A DNA stretch of 64,000 nt from Misgurnus anguillicaudatus (GCF_027580225.2 NC_073354.2:21721001-21785000); one strand, 5' to 3'. Numbered from the stretch's first letter, positions 38,814 through 51,372 are shown. Notes: generated by a model from the letters alone, not told the origin. Translations and numbers: made by a program.

Positions 38814-39058
38814 TACAGTGTAAAATAATTCCGTAGAAATTACAATGTTATTGGCGCTGGGTTGCCGGTAACTTACCGTAGATATTTATGTTATTTACTG
38901 GCAAGAGTTTGTTCAAAGTTAAATACATTTTAAATATTAACAAGTCTTTATCTTTACAGAATAAAACTATACAATAACAGCCTCATGCAAAGCATTCTGG
39001 GAACCGGCAACCGAGCTGCAATAACACTGTAATTTCTACTGAATTTTTTTACAGTGTA
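38814..39058. mobile_element. TACASTGTAAAA MITE
   Basis: 245 bp with ends TACAGTGTAAAATAATTCCG and GAATTTTTTTACAGTGTA. GTAGAAATTACA occurs inverted inside both ends. The interior shares GGTTGCCGGTAAC / GGAACCGGCAACC. Confidence 0.8.
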
Positions 39059-39100
39059 CCATGATCTCACCCCAAGCTGACACAGTTCAAAACTCTATGG

Positions 39101-39335
39101 GGCGGTTTCCCAGACAAGGATAAGACTAGTCGTAGATTAAAATAAATGTAAGAGCTGTCCAAAATTAAAACAACTTGCACTGACATATCTTAAAATACAT
39201 CAGTGCCCTTTGTTTTACCTCAAAATGCACACAAGTAATGTTTTTAGTAAGACATGTTTGTTAAAACTAGTTATGTTTCCTTATTAAAATCAGGTCTAGT
39301 CCTGGCTTAAGCTAATCCCTGTCCAAGAAACCACC
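39101..39335. mobile_element. GGCGGTTTCCCAGACA MITE
   Basis: 235 bp with ends GGCGGTTTCCCAGACAAGGA and CCTGTCCAAGAAACCACC, and further inverted TAAGACTAGTC / CTAGTCCTGGCTTA. A family well known in fish; target duplication unclear. Confidence 0.7.
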
Positions 39336-40419
39336 TCTATAAATTTTAGATACTGCATGTCAAGTCACGCCCAATGCTTAATCGCCCCATGGGTGATTAC
39401 AGTAAGTACAGGAAGTAAGTACAGCCTGAAAATGTTGTTAAACTGTAGTCAAAACCTCCATTGTGTGAATTTACAATGAATGGTTCACCATTTAAATTTT
39501 TAAGATACACTTTTTAAAATCTAAGTGCTATAAATGATCAAATCAAAAATGCTCCACTTAATTTTCCATAAAGACTCCGTTGTGGTGGGTCGCAGGCTAA
39601 TTGGCCCACAGAAAGATAGCAAATGGCAAAATACAGCGAGCAGAGTTGCAGTAAAAGCTAAATGAGAAAATATGACTTGATAGAGATAGAGATGTCATGG
39701 ATTGCTAGTTCGTCCATGCACTTACTGAAATTTCTAAGAAATTCATCACTCTCTGACAGTTTCCTTCTCCCTGGAGATGAGAATTCATCTTGAATAGTCC
39801 ACACAACCGAACACACCAAACGGGCAAATGTCTTTCTTGGTCTCGTAAACAATTTATGGCTTTAAATGCATGAGCAAAGGTTTCCATTTGAAGCCACGGC
39901 TTGGCTAATAAACATACAAAAGCTATACTCTAAAAGCTATACTTCGTAAAGGCTATACTTTAGTTTTCTATGCGCAGGCACTTATGCAGATTAGACAACT
40001 TTCTACAACCAAGCAAAAATGTTTCATTCCAGAATATTAAGTCAATCTTTCTACTCACAGCAACTGTGAGAGGAAAGAAGAAAAATCTCTATATACCGTA
40101 CAAACCAGCCAAATAACAGAGATAACACCCAACGACCAACAAACTCACTCTTTCACATTCAAATCCAGTACTGATCAATATTCATGCATTTTCATTTGTC
40201 TGTCCTGCCCTCATTGTATATGTATTTGCTGACCAAATTCCTATTTCATTAAAGCATTAACTTGCTGAGAAGAATTTGCATTTGCAACCAAATCAAATTG
40301 CAATTCAGTCAGAATGAATGTAGTGTTCAAGGGTTCCCCCTCAATCTAAATAGTCTCCCATGCTTAAACGCACGCACACATACAATATAGCAAGTAAATC
40401 TTTAAAGGCAATGCAGTAC
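39336..40419. other. intronic, nothing recognised
   Basis: No repeat ends. Frames of 60-64 codons at 39658-39887 are chance. Confidence 0.35.
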
Positions 40420-40530
40420 CTTTCTGTAGACAATCATGTTTGGAGAATCCTCATCTGGGTCAATTATTCCTATTGCTCCCTGATCCTGTGAGGTCTGAGC
40501 CATGTTAGGTCTCTCGGTCTCTTTCTGTAT
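40420..40530 (-). CDS. rgs6: RGS6 first coding exon (start codon 40503-40501)
   Basis: Exon 40530-40420: acceptor TTCTCCACAG, 27 nt of 5' UTR, ATG at 40503, 28 codons, then donor GTACTG in phase 0. Reads MAQTSQDQGAIGIIDPDEDS, then PNMIVYRK. The MAQ...D..SPNMIVY.K pattern is the N-terminus of R7-family RGS proteins. RGS6 (with DP.E.SPNMIVY) fits better than RGS7, which has a shorter linker and SPNMLVYRK. In the family this peptide precedes the DEP domain; RGS6 binds Gbeta5 and accelerates GTP hydrolysis on Galpha-i/o. The remaining exons should lie to the left. The nine codons upstream of the ATG have no in-frame stop, but ATG context and homology favour this start. Confidence 0.88.
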
Positions 40531-42549
40531 CTGTGGAGAAAAGAACAGAGTAACAGAAAAGATCAGTCATATGAAATATATCCAAGTGTGCCACATACAC
40601 AGTGAGTTATAAATCTACAGTTATTTAATGATGTGAAGGTAATAACCGAATTTTCAATGTTCAACTTTCGATGAAATATACCTTTAATAAAGCAGCTGGG
40701 CTTTTTATTTATTTCTTATTTATTTTTTAGGGGGAAACATGTTTTTTTTCTAAATGTTGCAACCCAGAATGTGACAATTTCCTTAAAACTAAAGATCACA
40801 AATCAATATGATAAATTAAACATTTAATTGTTCACATTAATTCACATTAGTGCCAGCATCTGGCAATAACACTGACTGCTGATCAGATTCTAGTAAGGTG
40901 AAATGTGGTACAAAAGTGTTTTTATAGATAGTCAAACAGTGTTGCCAAGTCTGCATTTTTTATGGTGTTGCACTTTACTGTATAGTAAGTACTTAACCCA
41001 TACATGTAAAGTAAACGCAAAACATTTTATGTAAAAAAATGTATGTCTTTACAAGGGACCGACCTTTACAGACCAAAAACCTGTTCAACAGAAAATTTTC
41101 AACATATACAGAATAATGTTTGTCTCCGAGTTCCTACAAAATGCTTAAGGTTTGAAATTTGCAAAGATTTTAAGATATGTATTCTTGTATAGTGTATGTA
41201 TAGTTTATAGTTTATGTATAGTTTAGAAATCTGAAGTTTATTACTTTATCACTAATTGAGAATTGATTTACTATTCTGTATGTCCTGCTGTGCCTTGAAT
41301 TTATGAGGCCCATAATAGGTAAAGGTGACACATAAATCTGGCACAGTACATCATGCATTTATATAATCTACTCCTGTATATAATATGTCAGTTATGACTA
41401 TTACAGAGGTTGTGAACTAGACTTTTTTAAGATGTCAAATAAATCTTTGGTGTCCCCAGAGCACATATGTAAAGTTGTAGCTCAAGATACCATATAGATC
41501 ATTTAGTATAGCATGTTAAAATTGCCACTTTGTAGGTGTGCGCAAAAATGTGCCGTTTTGGGGTGTGTCCTTTTAAATTCAAACAAGTTGATCTCTGCCA
41601 TGGTTGTATAGTGCAGATTAAGGGGTGGTATTATCCCCTTATGACATCACAAGGGGAGCCAAATTTCAATGACCTATTTTTCACATGTTTGCAGAGAATG
41701 GTCTACCAAGTGGCTGGGTTGATGTTTTTTACATTTTCTAGGTTGATAGAAGCACTAGGGAACCAATTATAGCACTTAAACATGAAAAAAGTCAGATTTT
41801 CCTGATATGTCCTCTTTAAACTCTGCAAATTGTTATTGCTGTTACTGCTACGAAATTGCATAATATGGTCTCTATCCATGAAATGGTAATCCTGTTGACA
41901 AGGAAACCCATAGCGCCATAAGGTTTGGAATGACACATGGGTGAGTAATCACCATAATCAGATTGACTGAAAATGAACACACTAGGTCACGGTATTCACA
42001 CCCTTTCTAGCGGACAGTGGGTGTCAGAGACCTCTCCCGTTAACTTGATAAACTGATCTTGGAATGACAGAGTTGTGGTCAATAAATTCTGTTGGATTCA
42101 GACACCTCCAATCACCTTAAATCGGTCAGTTCACTGGGTGTCACAGGTCGGAAACACAATAGGACTTAGCTTTCCACTCGGCTAATCGGTTGAGTCGTTT
42201 AGGAGGAGATTTATCGAGCACTCATAACAGATGTTAGGAGAGAGGACAACAGATCTGTTTTCAGTTTCAGATAGGGCTAATGGAAAAGGGATGTTGCCAT
42301 ACAGTACACACATATTTATGTACGTTACAATTAAAGTGATGGCAAAAGACTCATTAAGATTTTAATTGCAAGAACCGGCGTGTGTTTGTGTGCGTGCGTG
42401 CGTGTCACCTGAATGATTGCTGTACGCCCGTAAGACATAAACCGTAAATTATATCAGCTGGTGCTCTATAACAACAAATATGTGTACTTATCTCACTATA
42501 ACCGTGAATTTGTTGAGATCTTCCTAAATGTCCACACGAGGAGCGCACC
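40531..42549. other. rgs6 first intron (inferred), one repeat end
   Basis: The stretch 41430-41820 ends CCTGATATGTCCTCTTTAAA, a TTAA-type repeat terminus. The rest is unassigned. Confidence 0.35.
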
Positions 42550-43290
42550 TAACAGCTGTTAGAGATCAACACCCATTTAATAGCGAATCTAAAGGTGAAG
42601 CTATCAATTCGCGCGTGGGCACGACTTCGCCGCATTGCACTACAAAGATGTGCAATAATTAATAAAAAAAATCTAGAAAAAGACAGCTGTTTTAGCGCGC
42701 AATCCCCACAGGAACACCGGTCTCAATTCACACAGCACTTCACACACAGCGATGCTGAATATAGCGTCAGAAATACCCCGTCACGAGAAAGACACACGCC
42801 AGCATGAATGCACGCACGCGCAAGCGAGCGAGCGCACAGCAGGGAGCGATAGAAAACCGAGAATACATCCCAGGGAATGACAGGATGATGATTTACTTCA
42901 AACTCCCCAAAAATCTTTGCAAGTCAGTGGTACAAGTTTATAGTGACAAACGGCAACACAAAATCACTTCTAAATTTTTCCTTACACTCCACACAAGTGA
43001 TGAGTCCGAGAGAGAGAGAGAGCATTACCTTAGTAACAAAGTGCCGCCGCGTCCACTCCTCGCGCTCGATTTCACCTCCTTAGCAACCAGAAACGAGCAG
43101 GTTCATGGTCTTATTGGGATTGAATGAGTATGTAATAATAATGCTGGTGTGAGCAAAATGAGAAGTCTATTAAGAGATAAGAAGCTGTGTCCTGCCTCTC
43201 TCTTTCGCTCGCGCGCGCTAACTGGATCCCAGCGTGGGTGGTCGCTGCGTGGAGTGAAGTGTTCAGGTACAGTGTGAGGATCCTGGCATG
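42550..43290 (-). promoter_or_regulatory. CpG-richer segment, candidate rgs6 promoter
   Basis: CpG dinucleotides cluster here (CGCGCGTGGG near 42611, CGCACGCGCAAGCGAGCGAG near 42813, GCCGCCGCG near 43044, CGCTCGCGCGCGC near 43207) in an otherwise AT-rich neighbourhood. No TATA box was assigned. The span lies between rgs6 coding exon 1 and the sipa1l1 3' end. Confidence 0.3.
43029..43255 (-). other. rgs6: possible non-coding first exon of rgs6
   Basis: A minus-strand donor-like AG|GTAATG lies at 43030-43023, next to a comparatively GC- and CpG-rich stretch (about 42.55-43.29 kb). It is 2.5 kb upstream of the first coding exon and carries no coding signal in a usable frame. First-exon status is inferred from position and the donor only; the upper boundary is arbitrary. 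Confidence 0.3.
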
Positions 43291-43625
43291 CGTGCGGATG
43301 AGTGTGAGGGAGAGTATCAGATGAAGAGAGGGAACAGAGGGTGGGGGTTTGGGGGTGGAGTGTCTGCCTCAATGTTGTTTCTGACAAGCAATTTTGAAAC
43401 GTGTTTAGGGAGCTTGAACTGGATGTAGAAAGAGACGAAATAGAGAGGGTGTATTTCCAAGTATGCATTGGCGAAGACGATGCTGATGGAACGAGATTAC
43501 CAACGTTTCCCTCAGAAGGACAGGGGGAATTAGGGTAACTTTTTTACTTAAGCCCCCAATTGTCCACAACAACATTTGAAGGCATCTCTTAAATCATAGT
43601 TTCTACCCAATAAAATATTCTAGAG

Positions 43626-44054
43626 CTGTTGTTCTCAAACTTTTTCAGTGTGCAGGCCCCTTTTGTACGGTGCATCCCTTCATGGCCTCCTAAAGAAAAT
43701 TTATGACATAAAACATTCCAAAACTTACAATTTGAATGAAACAAAATTATAATGATTAAAATATTAACCCCTTCAGACTCTGCGTCCACTGGAATGAACA
43801 TCACATGTTTTGTGATTCAAACCAATAAAAATCCTGATCAACCAATCAAAATAAGGCACACTGATTAAACACCTGAAAAATAAGGTCTGAATTCGGGTTA
43901 AATCATACAGTGTAGTGCTGTTGGTTAGTAGCCTTATTTTTCTGAGGTTTAATTACACATAATTTATGATAAATTAATGTTGTTTTTTTTAATATAATGT
44001 CATTAACCTGGGGCCCCCTGGCACCAACTCAGGCGCCCAGTTTGAGAACCACTG
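43626..44054. mobile_element. hAT-Charlie-type MITE, copy 3 (longer)
   Basis: 429 bp beginning CTGTTGTTCTCAAACTTTTT and ending AGTTTGAGAACCACTG. Exact 8-bp duplication TTCTAGAG (43618-43625, 44055-44062). About 170 bp more internal sequence (43740-43915) than copies 1 and 2. Confidence 0.9.
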
Positions 44055-44323
44055 TTCTAGAGCAGGGGACAACAAACACTAAACACAGATTATTTTGATG
44101 TTTAAGGTTAGTTTCATTCTTGTTTCGTCATATTTAAAATAATTTTAAATTACTTTAATCCCCCTTAAAAGTTTGGCCCCAGACCCTTGATAAAAAATGC
44201 CAGGCTAAGTGATAATTTAAGTCAATTAAAATACCAAATCCAGTCAGATTGGACAGTTTAAAATGAGGAAAAATCATATTTTCATTTTTTTTAACCAAGA
44301 CCAATTTTGGTGTTGCACATTAA

Positions 44324-44424
44324 AGGAGTAGTCCACTTTAACGATGGGATCCATTGACTTTTCATAGTAGGAAAAAAATACTATGGTAAGTCAATGGGCC
44401 CCATCTATAAATTGGACTACTCCT
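44324..44424. mobile_element. short TTAA fold-back (AGGAGTAGTCCA)
   Basis: 101-bp palindrome, AGGAGTAGTCCACTTTAA against AAATTGGACTACTCCT. Left flank TTAA, right flank TCAA. Abuts the next element directly. Confidence 0.75.
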
Positions 44425-44428
44425 TCAA

Positions 44429-45469
44429 GGGATGTTGACCCCATTCCCTTCCATAGTAGGAAAAAAGAATACTATGGAAGTAAATGGGGTCCACGAACAG
44501 TTTGGTTATAAACATCTCTCAAAATATCTTCCTTTGTGTTCATCAAAACAACAAAATGTATACAAGTTTGTAACAACATGAGAGAGAGAGTAAATGAAGA
44601 GTTTGGTTCCAAAACGCAATAAATCCACTTTGACAAATTTTGGTAAAAACGTGTTTTCTATACAAAGAAAGCGACAAGATGAAAATCTGTTACAAACTTT
44701 CACATAGCATCTTTAGGTTATAAAAACAAAACAAAAATCTAATCCATAACTTGATTTTCAGAGATTTATTATAAAAACTTTTTTTCAAAATGCTATAAAT
44801 CTATTGAATCAATATATAAATGTGCATTCATCTTTGCCATGTTATATTCATTTAGTTGACTAGTGGTATACACTCATTTATAAATAAACATTAATGGCAT
44901 TAATCAAAACACTTACTTTGTCATAGTCATTGCTGCGGTTGTCGTCCCTTAACATTTTTCACAGAGATCAGCTGTAAAATGTTTTGGTCCTGCTCGACCA
45001 AAAATTCTTACGTAAATTATTAGATGTTGATGGCTTGCATTACTTTCCCGTCACAGAAAACCACCACAGGTTTATCAATTCCATTAAAGTATTATTTTGT
45101 TTTTGTTTGTTTGTTGATCACAAAGTACAAAGTAAATGAGGAAAACTAGGATTCCATGTATTCAATGCGCCACCATTGTTTGTTTACAATGCGTGGAATG
45201 GTGCGCTTTAATTTGTGGAGCGGATTTATTGCATTCTGCAGAAAAGGAGGAGTGGCGTTTATTGCGTTTTGGGGAAAAAATGGAGAAAAGATGACAGAAT
45301 AACACAGCAAATATTGTATTTTGCATAAAATTAAGAATTTACTTTTAAATACTGACCTGAAATAAAACTGATTTTGGCAGTAACTTTTTTTTTAAATGGC
45401 ATTTATCGCGTTTTAGAACCAAACTCTTCAAATGATGAAAGCTTTTTCCCTTTTGGCTGAACTATTCCT
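44429..45469. mobile_element. TTAA-type element with nested MITE
   Basis: Right end TTGGCTGAACTATTCCT then TTAA (45470-45473). The body shares GGTTATAAACATCTCTCAAA and ATATCTTCC...TGTTCAT with 54890-54930. Split by 44597-45428. Confidence 0.7.
44597..45428. mobile_element. AAGAGTTTGGTTCC MITE (nested)
   Basis: 832 bp with ends AAGAGTTTGGTTCCAAAACG and CGTTTTAGAACCAAACTCTT. Flanked by TAAATG and CAAATG (5 of 6 identical). Termini resemble the 15272-15518 element. The 65-codon frame inside is a shadow. Confidence 0.85.
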
Positions 45470-45473
45470 TTAA

Positions 45474-46340
45474 AGTCCCCATTAAATCAAAATTGACATT
45501 TTTGGTTTCAAGTAGCCTATGTATATGTTATCTCTAACGATATCTATAAATATTGACCAAATTCTCATTTAGAAGATATAAGCACTCAAAACATACATTC
45601 TCTTACTTTGCCAATACGGATCAATAATTTTTATGACATCATTCTGCACTTCTGCAGCTTCTCATTAGATTTCAGGATATGAGGTAAACTAAATGCTATA
45701 GGAGGATGAGCAACTCGATATGTCCCATTCTAACTTCCACCTTCTACTAGCCAGTTAACCTAATTTAGCCGAAATTAACTCAAACAAGCCTGCCCATTTC
45801 AAGGCACATCAGTGCGCCTTTAAATGAGCAATAAGCCTGAAAGCTGTGCCGACAGCTTGCTGTCATCGTGGCCAATAAAAGTTGATTATTCACGAACAAC
45901 ACCCCATTTATGTGCAACCCGAATCGTATTATATAGAAATATGTGAAGAGTGTCAGGAGCCATACACACAACAATCTGTTTCTGCAGATTGTCGTTCTCC
46001 AAAAGCATAAGATGTATTGTCCACCAGAGCCTTTTTTCTCCACATATAATTGGGAAACTGAGCGTGAACAAGCCTATATTTTGTGTTTATTATATTTGGC
46101 CGTCAATATTAGCATTGGTAAAAAGATTTGTTCTCTCCGCTGCAAGTAGTATACAGTTTATTCATCCACAACAGCAGAGACTTTGTAGACAACACAGCAT
46201 GGCATCTCTCACTCGGTGGTCCGTTCTCAAGAATGCCTGGATGTCCTTTAATGCAATTTGCTTTTTCATTTGTTTGTAGCAGTCATATGTACGAATAGGA
46301 TATGGACAAACACTTTACTTTTTTATAAGTGGCTCTTACT
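45474..46340. mobile_element. TTAA-type repeat (AGTCCCCATTAAATC)
   Basis: Starts immediately after the TTAA that also ends the preceding element. AGTCCCCATTAAATCAAAAT is a known fish repeat start. Right end not found; extent approximate. The 68-109 codon frames inside show no family motif. Confidence 0.4.
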
Positions 46341-47384
46341 GTAATTGGCCTTCTGGCACTACCCACAGGGGAGTGGACACCCATAGGGATTCCCGATGAA
46401 AGATTTACTCAAATTCTGCTGTAAATTATGCAAAAAAGGATGATTTAACACAGTGTACCTTATACCTTTAGAATAATTTGCATGTATATTATAACTAGCA
46501 CAACTGCGAATATCGATACTGTAAGATGCTGTTGCTCAAGAACGGTCTATTTCCAGTCGTAATGTTTGTGGAGAACACTCGTTATCAACCCCTGACCAAA
46601 TAGCAAGTAGGCCTACTCGACCGTGTAGAGAGAGCATCCAGGAAAAGTGCTGTTTATCAGTAGCAGAAAGTGTCCTTTATCACATACTCTACCCTGCCCC
46701 ATGTGTCAACACAGCTCTTACCCTATTTTTGGGGCTCTCTAACCCGCATTGTTCCAGTCAGTACGTAAAGTGGCATCGCAACTGTATTTACACAGAAGTA
46801 AACTCTGTGGTCATGCCGAGGTTAAAGTTTGGTCGTTTTCAAGCTATAACGCAATAATCTTGATTTATGCCGTGATATAAAACACGGTTATTCCAAACAG
46901 CATTAGCACATGAATTCGGATGGTTGCTTCCCTGAAATCAATACCATCAGAGGGCATTAGGGAGGAGTAATTGCTCATCACGTCTGAATCACAAATGTAT
47001 TCGGTCAAGCACTCACTCACTCAAAGAGCCATGTATACACATACACGGCCATAATGGACATTGGCGCGTAGCAGACATCAGCACAAATTGACAGTATTTG
47101 AAACCCACCCACTCCAGGCCAGATGAATTATTCAGACTAGTGAGAGATGCAAGAAATGCACAGAGGTGTTTTTCTATCTCCTGTAGCCTAATTGCTTTGC
47201 ATTGAAGTTCATTTCACAAAATCCGTTTCACAAGAAATGATTTTCTGTTGAACTAGCTGGCGAATATGCATATATTCCCATAGCTTGCATTGAAATGATG
47301 AAACCAAATAGTGCAAGTTGCAAAAGGGCCATTACATTTATAGCACATATCTCTTTTTTCCTTTCCAAAGAGGCATATGTTTAG
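46341..47384. other. no gene recognised
   Basis: Intergenic sequence between the rgs6 5' end and the sipa1l1 3' end; nothing assigned. Confidence 0.35.
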
Positions 47385-47923
47385 AAGGGCTGGGTGTCGA
47401 TTCAGATGTTCCAGATCGATTCAATTTCGATTCACAAGCTTTCGATTGAATTTTTGATTCTGGTTCTCGGGTCGGTTTTTATACTCGATTCTCGATTCAA
47501 CTCAAAGAATATAGATTTAATACAAATATTATATTAATAAAAAATAACAGTGAACATAAGTTTACAAGTGGGTAATTAATAAAAAGAAATTAAAAGCCAC
47601 AACACTTTCGTTGTCGTCTTGCTTGCGAAATCTAAAATGCTTCCATACCTCTTACTTTTTATGTGAAGGTAGCATTAATGTCGATGAAGCACCTAAAACC
47701 GCCATTTTAAGCACTGAATAAGAATTACAGGCTCCTTGGTAACATTGCGCAAGGCAAAAAAGAGGGTGACATCTAGTGAAGAAGACTAGTAATTCGATTA
47801 ACGTTAATCTTACGTTCAAATTTGCAGAAAAAAAATCGTTTCTGCTCTTTGAGAATCGATTCGGAAGCGACCATGTAAAAAATCCCAGATTAATCGAAAA
47901 ATCGATTTTTTTGCCCAACCCTA
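47385..47923 (-). mobile_element. hAT MITE, AGGGCTGGG family, copy 2 (inverted)
   Basis: 539 bp beginning AAGGGCTGGGTGTCGATTC and ending TTTTTTTGCCCAACCCTA. Exact 8-bp duplication ATGTTTAG (47377-47384, 47924-47931). Aligns in reverse complement over its length with 5751-6310. The 88-codon frame inside is a repeat shadow. Confidence 0.92.
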
Positions 47924-47931
47924 ATGTTTAG

Positions 47932-48959
47932 CAAAGGTTTTAACATTTAAGCCAATGTCAAATAATAAGACGATACCGGTGTTGTACAGATGCAACAGAA
48001 CCTGCAGATTAGGCAAAAAGAGTATTTTTATACCACCACTTTAAAAGTTCATAAGCTCATTTCTCACAAATAAAAAAGGACTCTGCTGACATTCGCACAG
48101 GCTTTTGAGAGCGTTTTTAACAGCCGGCACTCTTTGGAAGAGCCTTAAACCCTTTGCTTCAGTGGATTTATTTCAAGTGCATAAAAAATATCCGCTATTG
48201 CATTGTTTAACCCAAGTTTCAGAGGACATTCCACTTCAGTCCGGGTCTATGCACTCAAGTCTTCAACGTGGCCTTTTTCAACAGTCTGGCGCAGATAATA
48301 ACAGCACTGACATTTGCTCACTCGAAAGATCACTAAAAAGTCAGCAATGTCTTCTATCACGTGTGAAAAATGCAGCAAGGTTATGTGACTTCACAAGCCT
48401 GGGCCGTAATCGACTGCAAGGAGATGCCCTTAACGTGCTTTTCCATGTTGGGATAAGTATGTGACCCCAATTCAAGATAATTGTGATTTGGAGCATCCAA
48501 GTTTTGATTTCACTGATTTACTCAATATATTAATGATATCAAGGTTATATTAATCACAGAATGTTGTTATCAGACTGGGTCACATTTTCACAGATGATGT
48601 GACCACACTGGCCTTGGCCACGATAGGGTTAACGTCAATCCGAGGCAGATCAGCAGGAGGACGTTAGGAGCCCTTGGCAATCCAACCCTGTGCTCTTCAA
48701 CTGATTACTTACTGCAAGGTGCAATTATCCTCGCCGTTACCGTGGCAAAAATCAGCAGCCCCTCCCCAAAAAAAAGCACAACATTGATGGAGAAGCAAAA
48801 AACAAATCCAGCATAAATAAACACAAAGAGACATGGGATGACATTCAACTATGGCGTAAAATTAATTTATTGGCTCAGAAAGCAATGGCGGATTACACCT
48901 CATAGAGTGGGCGGCGAGCACGAGCGATCAGTTCATGAATAATTACAGCACCTCAAATC
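47932..48959. other. intergenic, nothing recognised
   Basis: A 119-codon plus-strand frame at 48105-48464 has no motif, Kozak context or splice support that I can see. Confidence 0.35.
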
Positions 48960-48962
48960 AAG

Positions 48963-48993
<31 letters not shown>

Positions 48994-51372
48994 TGAAACC
49001 TTAATACTGTAATCACTGGAAATCATCTCTCTTTTTAAACCTCTACACTTTACAAAGATGAACAGCATATGTAAACAGTACTTTTTTTGTTTGTAGTCAC
49101 AATGCTCCTTTTTTTAAAAATGTGCACATCATCTTTAAAGTTTAAATGGGAGAATAATATGGAATAACGTCTAATGACACGATATAAAGAGATACGAGGC
49201 GGGAAAACGACTCATCTCTCTCAAAAGAGACTGCATACGTAAGAACAAGAAACAACATCAAGAGCCATACGTTTATGCATGTCCATAAACCAACAGCAAT
49301 AGATTTATACAAAATAAAAAACAGTGCAAAGAAATTTAAATCGAGCAACTAAAAACAAAATTACAAGACGTAAGAGAGAGAATGGATAATAAAAAACATT
49401 TACATTCCCACAGTCATTAATATTTACCTTGAACAAAACCATCTATGCTTTTAAAAATGATCATAGAGAAATGAATACGGAATATGAGATAAGAAAAGCG
49501 TATTTACTTCAGTCAGGGAGTACACGCACTTGACTGAGGGAGCAAAATTGGAAACAAAATCCAAAGCCGTGCGGGAATAAAACGAACAATCTCATTTTTA
49601 GGGCACATTATTCTGTTTTGTGCAGGGAGCTTTGTGGCAAAATGTTTAGCATTCTTCCTCTGTCGCTCTCTGCTGGCATCACGAGGCGATTTCTGAGACT
49701 CTTCTAATGATTCCTAGAACAGAATCGATTACGACTCACTGGCTCACCGACTCGGATCGAAGTCACTGTGCAAATCTTCTTCATAATACGTAAAGTATCC
49801 AGAAATCGACTCCGACTTGTACTGAGAAATTGGCTGAACAGTATAAACAAGCCCCGCTAACTAGAAAATGGAGATCTATACTACTGTATGTTACTGGGTC
49901 AATGATAGAAGCAGGGCAGGAGGTTTGGTCTTTAATGGCTGACCTAATGCCACTACGTTCATGTGAGGAACTGGCAACAAGAGCAAAGTGCTATTACAGG
50001 GTGTGAGATTACAGGGCGGCTGTTCAATGTTATTGATCTCAGGCAGTAAACCCGGTTCATTTCTCCTGGTTTCATCGCTTATTATTATTATGCAGGGGGA
50101 AAAATACTCACGGGGCACCTGAACACTGTGTATGCATGTTCTGCAAGCAGGCTGTCGTATTTTTCACGGGAGGCGCACCTCCGAAAGGCCTCTCATGCTT
50201 TTATTAATACGTTTCATCCGTTTTCTCAGAAAGGCACCTCCTCTTATCCCTGATATTAAACCCGTGTGTCTACATCTAATCATGTTTCTCTTGTCTAAAA
50301 GTTTCCAACACTGCTGTTTGTATGAGTGTCTGTATAGGCAACATGGAAACGAACTGGAATAGTCACTTATCACCACTAGATGGCACTAAAGCGATACAAT
50401 AGCAGACTAGGGCACCACAACTCGCACAACTAAAGATACTGCAGCTCAGGCAGAACTCGACTAAAATGAAGAATAAAAACAAATGACATCCCCTCGCTAA
50501 ATAAATGCTATTCACAGATGTCCGTTGTACTGCACGCATAGAGCATCTTAATTATTTACTCATAACACGAAATAATGAAATAAATAACTGAACTGTTCCC
50601 AAAAATAAGACTTGTCCTTTAAATCCACATCGGCGTTTCGGAGACCGCAGAGTCTTCAGCGTTCGTACCGCTTTACTTGAGAGAAATCAAGGCAGGATAT
50701 TGTCAGACGTTACGTTTTGCTTCAAGTCCTGCAGTCTTTAAGACAAAGATATCGACTCCCTGCTATTGCTTTGATTGATGTTGAGACGTAACATCAGAAA
50801 TATTGACTTCATTATGAGCAAATCACTTCATGCCACCTTGGAAACCTGTCAAAATCCTTCGTTTGAAATGCAAAGGTTATTCGAAGAGCAGGGCAGGACG
50901 TGGAGTTCGTACTGTTGATCGATTCGTCACAGCATGCACAAATTTGAACGGTCGGGGGGACAAATTTCGGCTCAAAATTTCACAGATTCATCAAGGTTTG
51001 TTTTTATTGTCTTCTAGCTTTCTGATTTAATGAATCGGGTCTGCAGCACTGTCCAAACGACTTAAACAGGACGTCAGGTTGTCGGTCGTAAGCAGGGCGC
51101 AGGAGAAATCAAAATGGACCAAATGGGCCGAAGCAGCCATAGTTGCGAGTTACTCCTGCGGCTTTTTTTAATAACATCCCGAGGGATCTAGAGGAAAAAT
51201 GATCCCTCCTCTGACTTTGAGAGTCATGTCAGTGTCGGTTATTATCAAGAGAGTTTGCGATGTTTGACAGTTTGATGTTCTTGTGAATTCTCAATCCGGG
51301 AGCGTACTGTACAAGGAAAGAGTTTATCCGGTCCTCGAAGTCCATTGATCTTGCCTGTCTTCTGTAGAAGCG
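48960..51372 (-). other. sipa1l1: probable 3' UTR of sipa1l1
   Basis: Begins directly after the stop codon. Possible minus-strand AATAAA signals (TTTATT on the plus strand) occur near 51003, near 50200 and in the TTTA-rich run at 48965-48995, so the end is uncertain. The stretch is largely free of recognisable transposons, unlike its surroundings, which fits transcribed UTR. No protein-coding signal seen. Confidence 0.35.
48966..48994. repeat. (ATT)n/(TTTA)n simple repeat
   Basis: TTTTATTATTATTATTTATT followed by further TTTA units. Confidence 0.8.

Larger units (their letters stand above)
1..40419 (-). other. rgs6: rgs6 intron (inferred), transposon-rich
   Basis: Downstream of the RGS6 first coding exon. 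I looked for the next conserved R7 block (IPIRTVKSFLSKIPS-like) and did not recognise it in reverse complement. RGS6 introns are very large in other vertebrates, so the span is read as one intron. Individual repeats are listed separately. Confidence 0.55.

Noticed and set aside
40420..40503. RGS7 instead of RGS6
   Set aside because: RGS7 has a shorter linker and SPNMLVYRK; the DPDEDSPNMIVY string and the SIPA1L1 neighbour favour RGS6.
43103..43468. 121-codon minus-strand frame rich in Ser, Thr, His and Pro
   Set aside because: Low-complexity translation of the CpG- and TG-rich region near the putative rgs6 first exon; no motif or homology recognised.
48105..48464. 119-codon plus-strand frame
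   Set aside because: No recognisable family and no splice or promoter support; likely chance.
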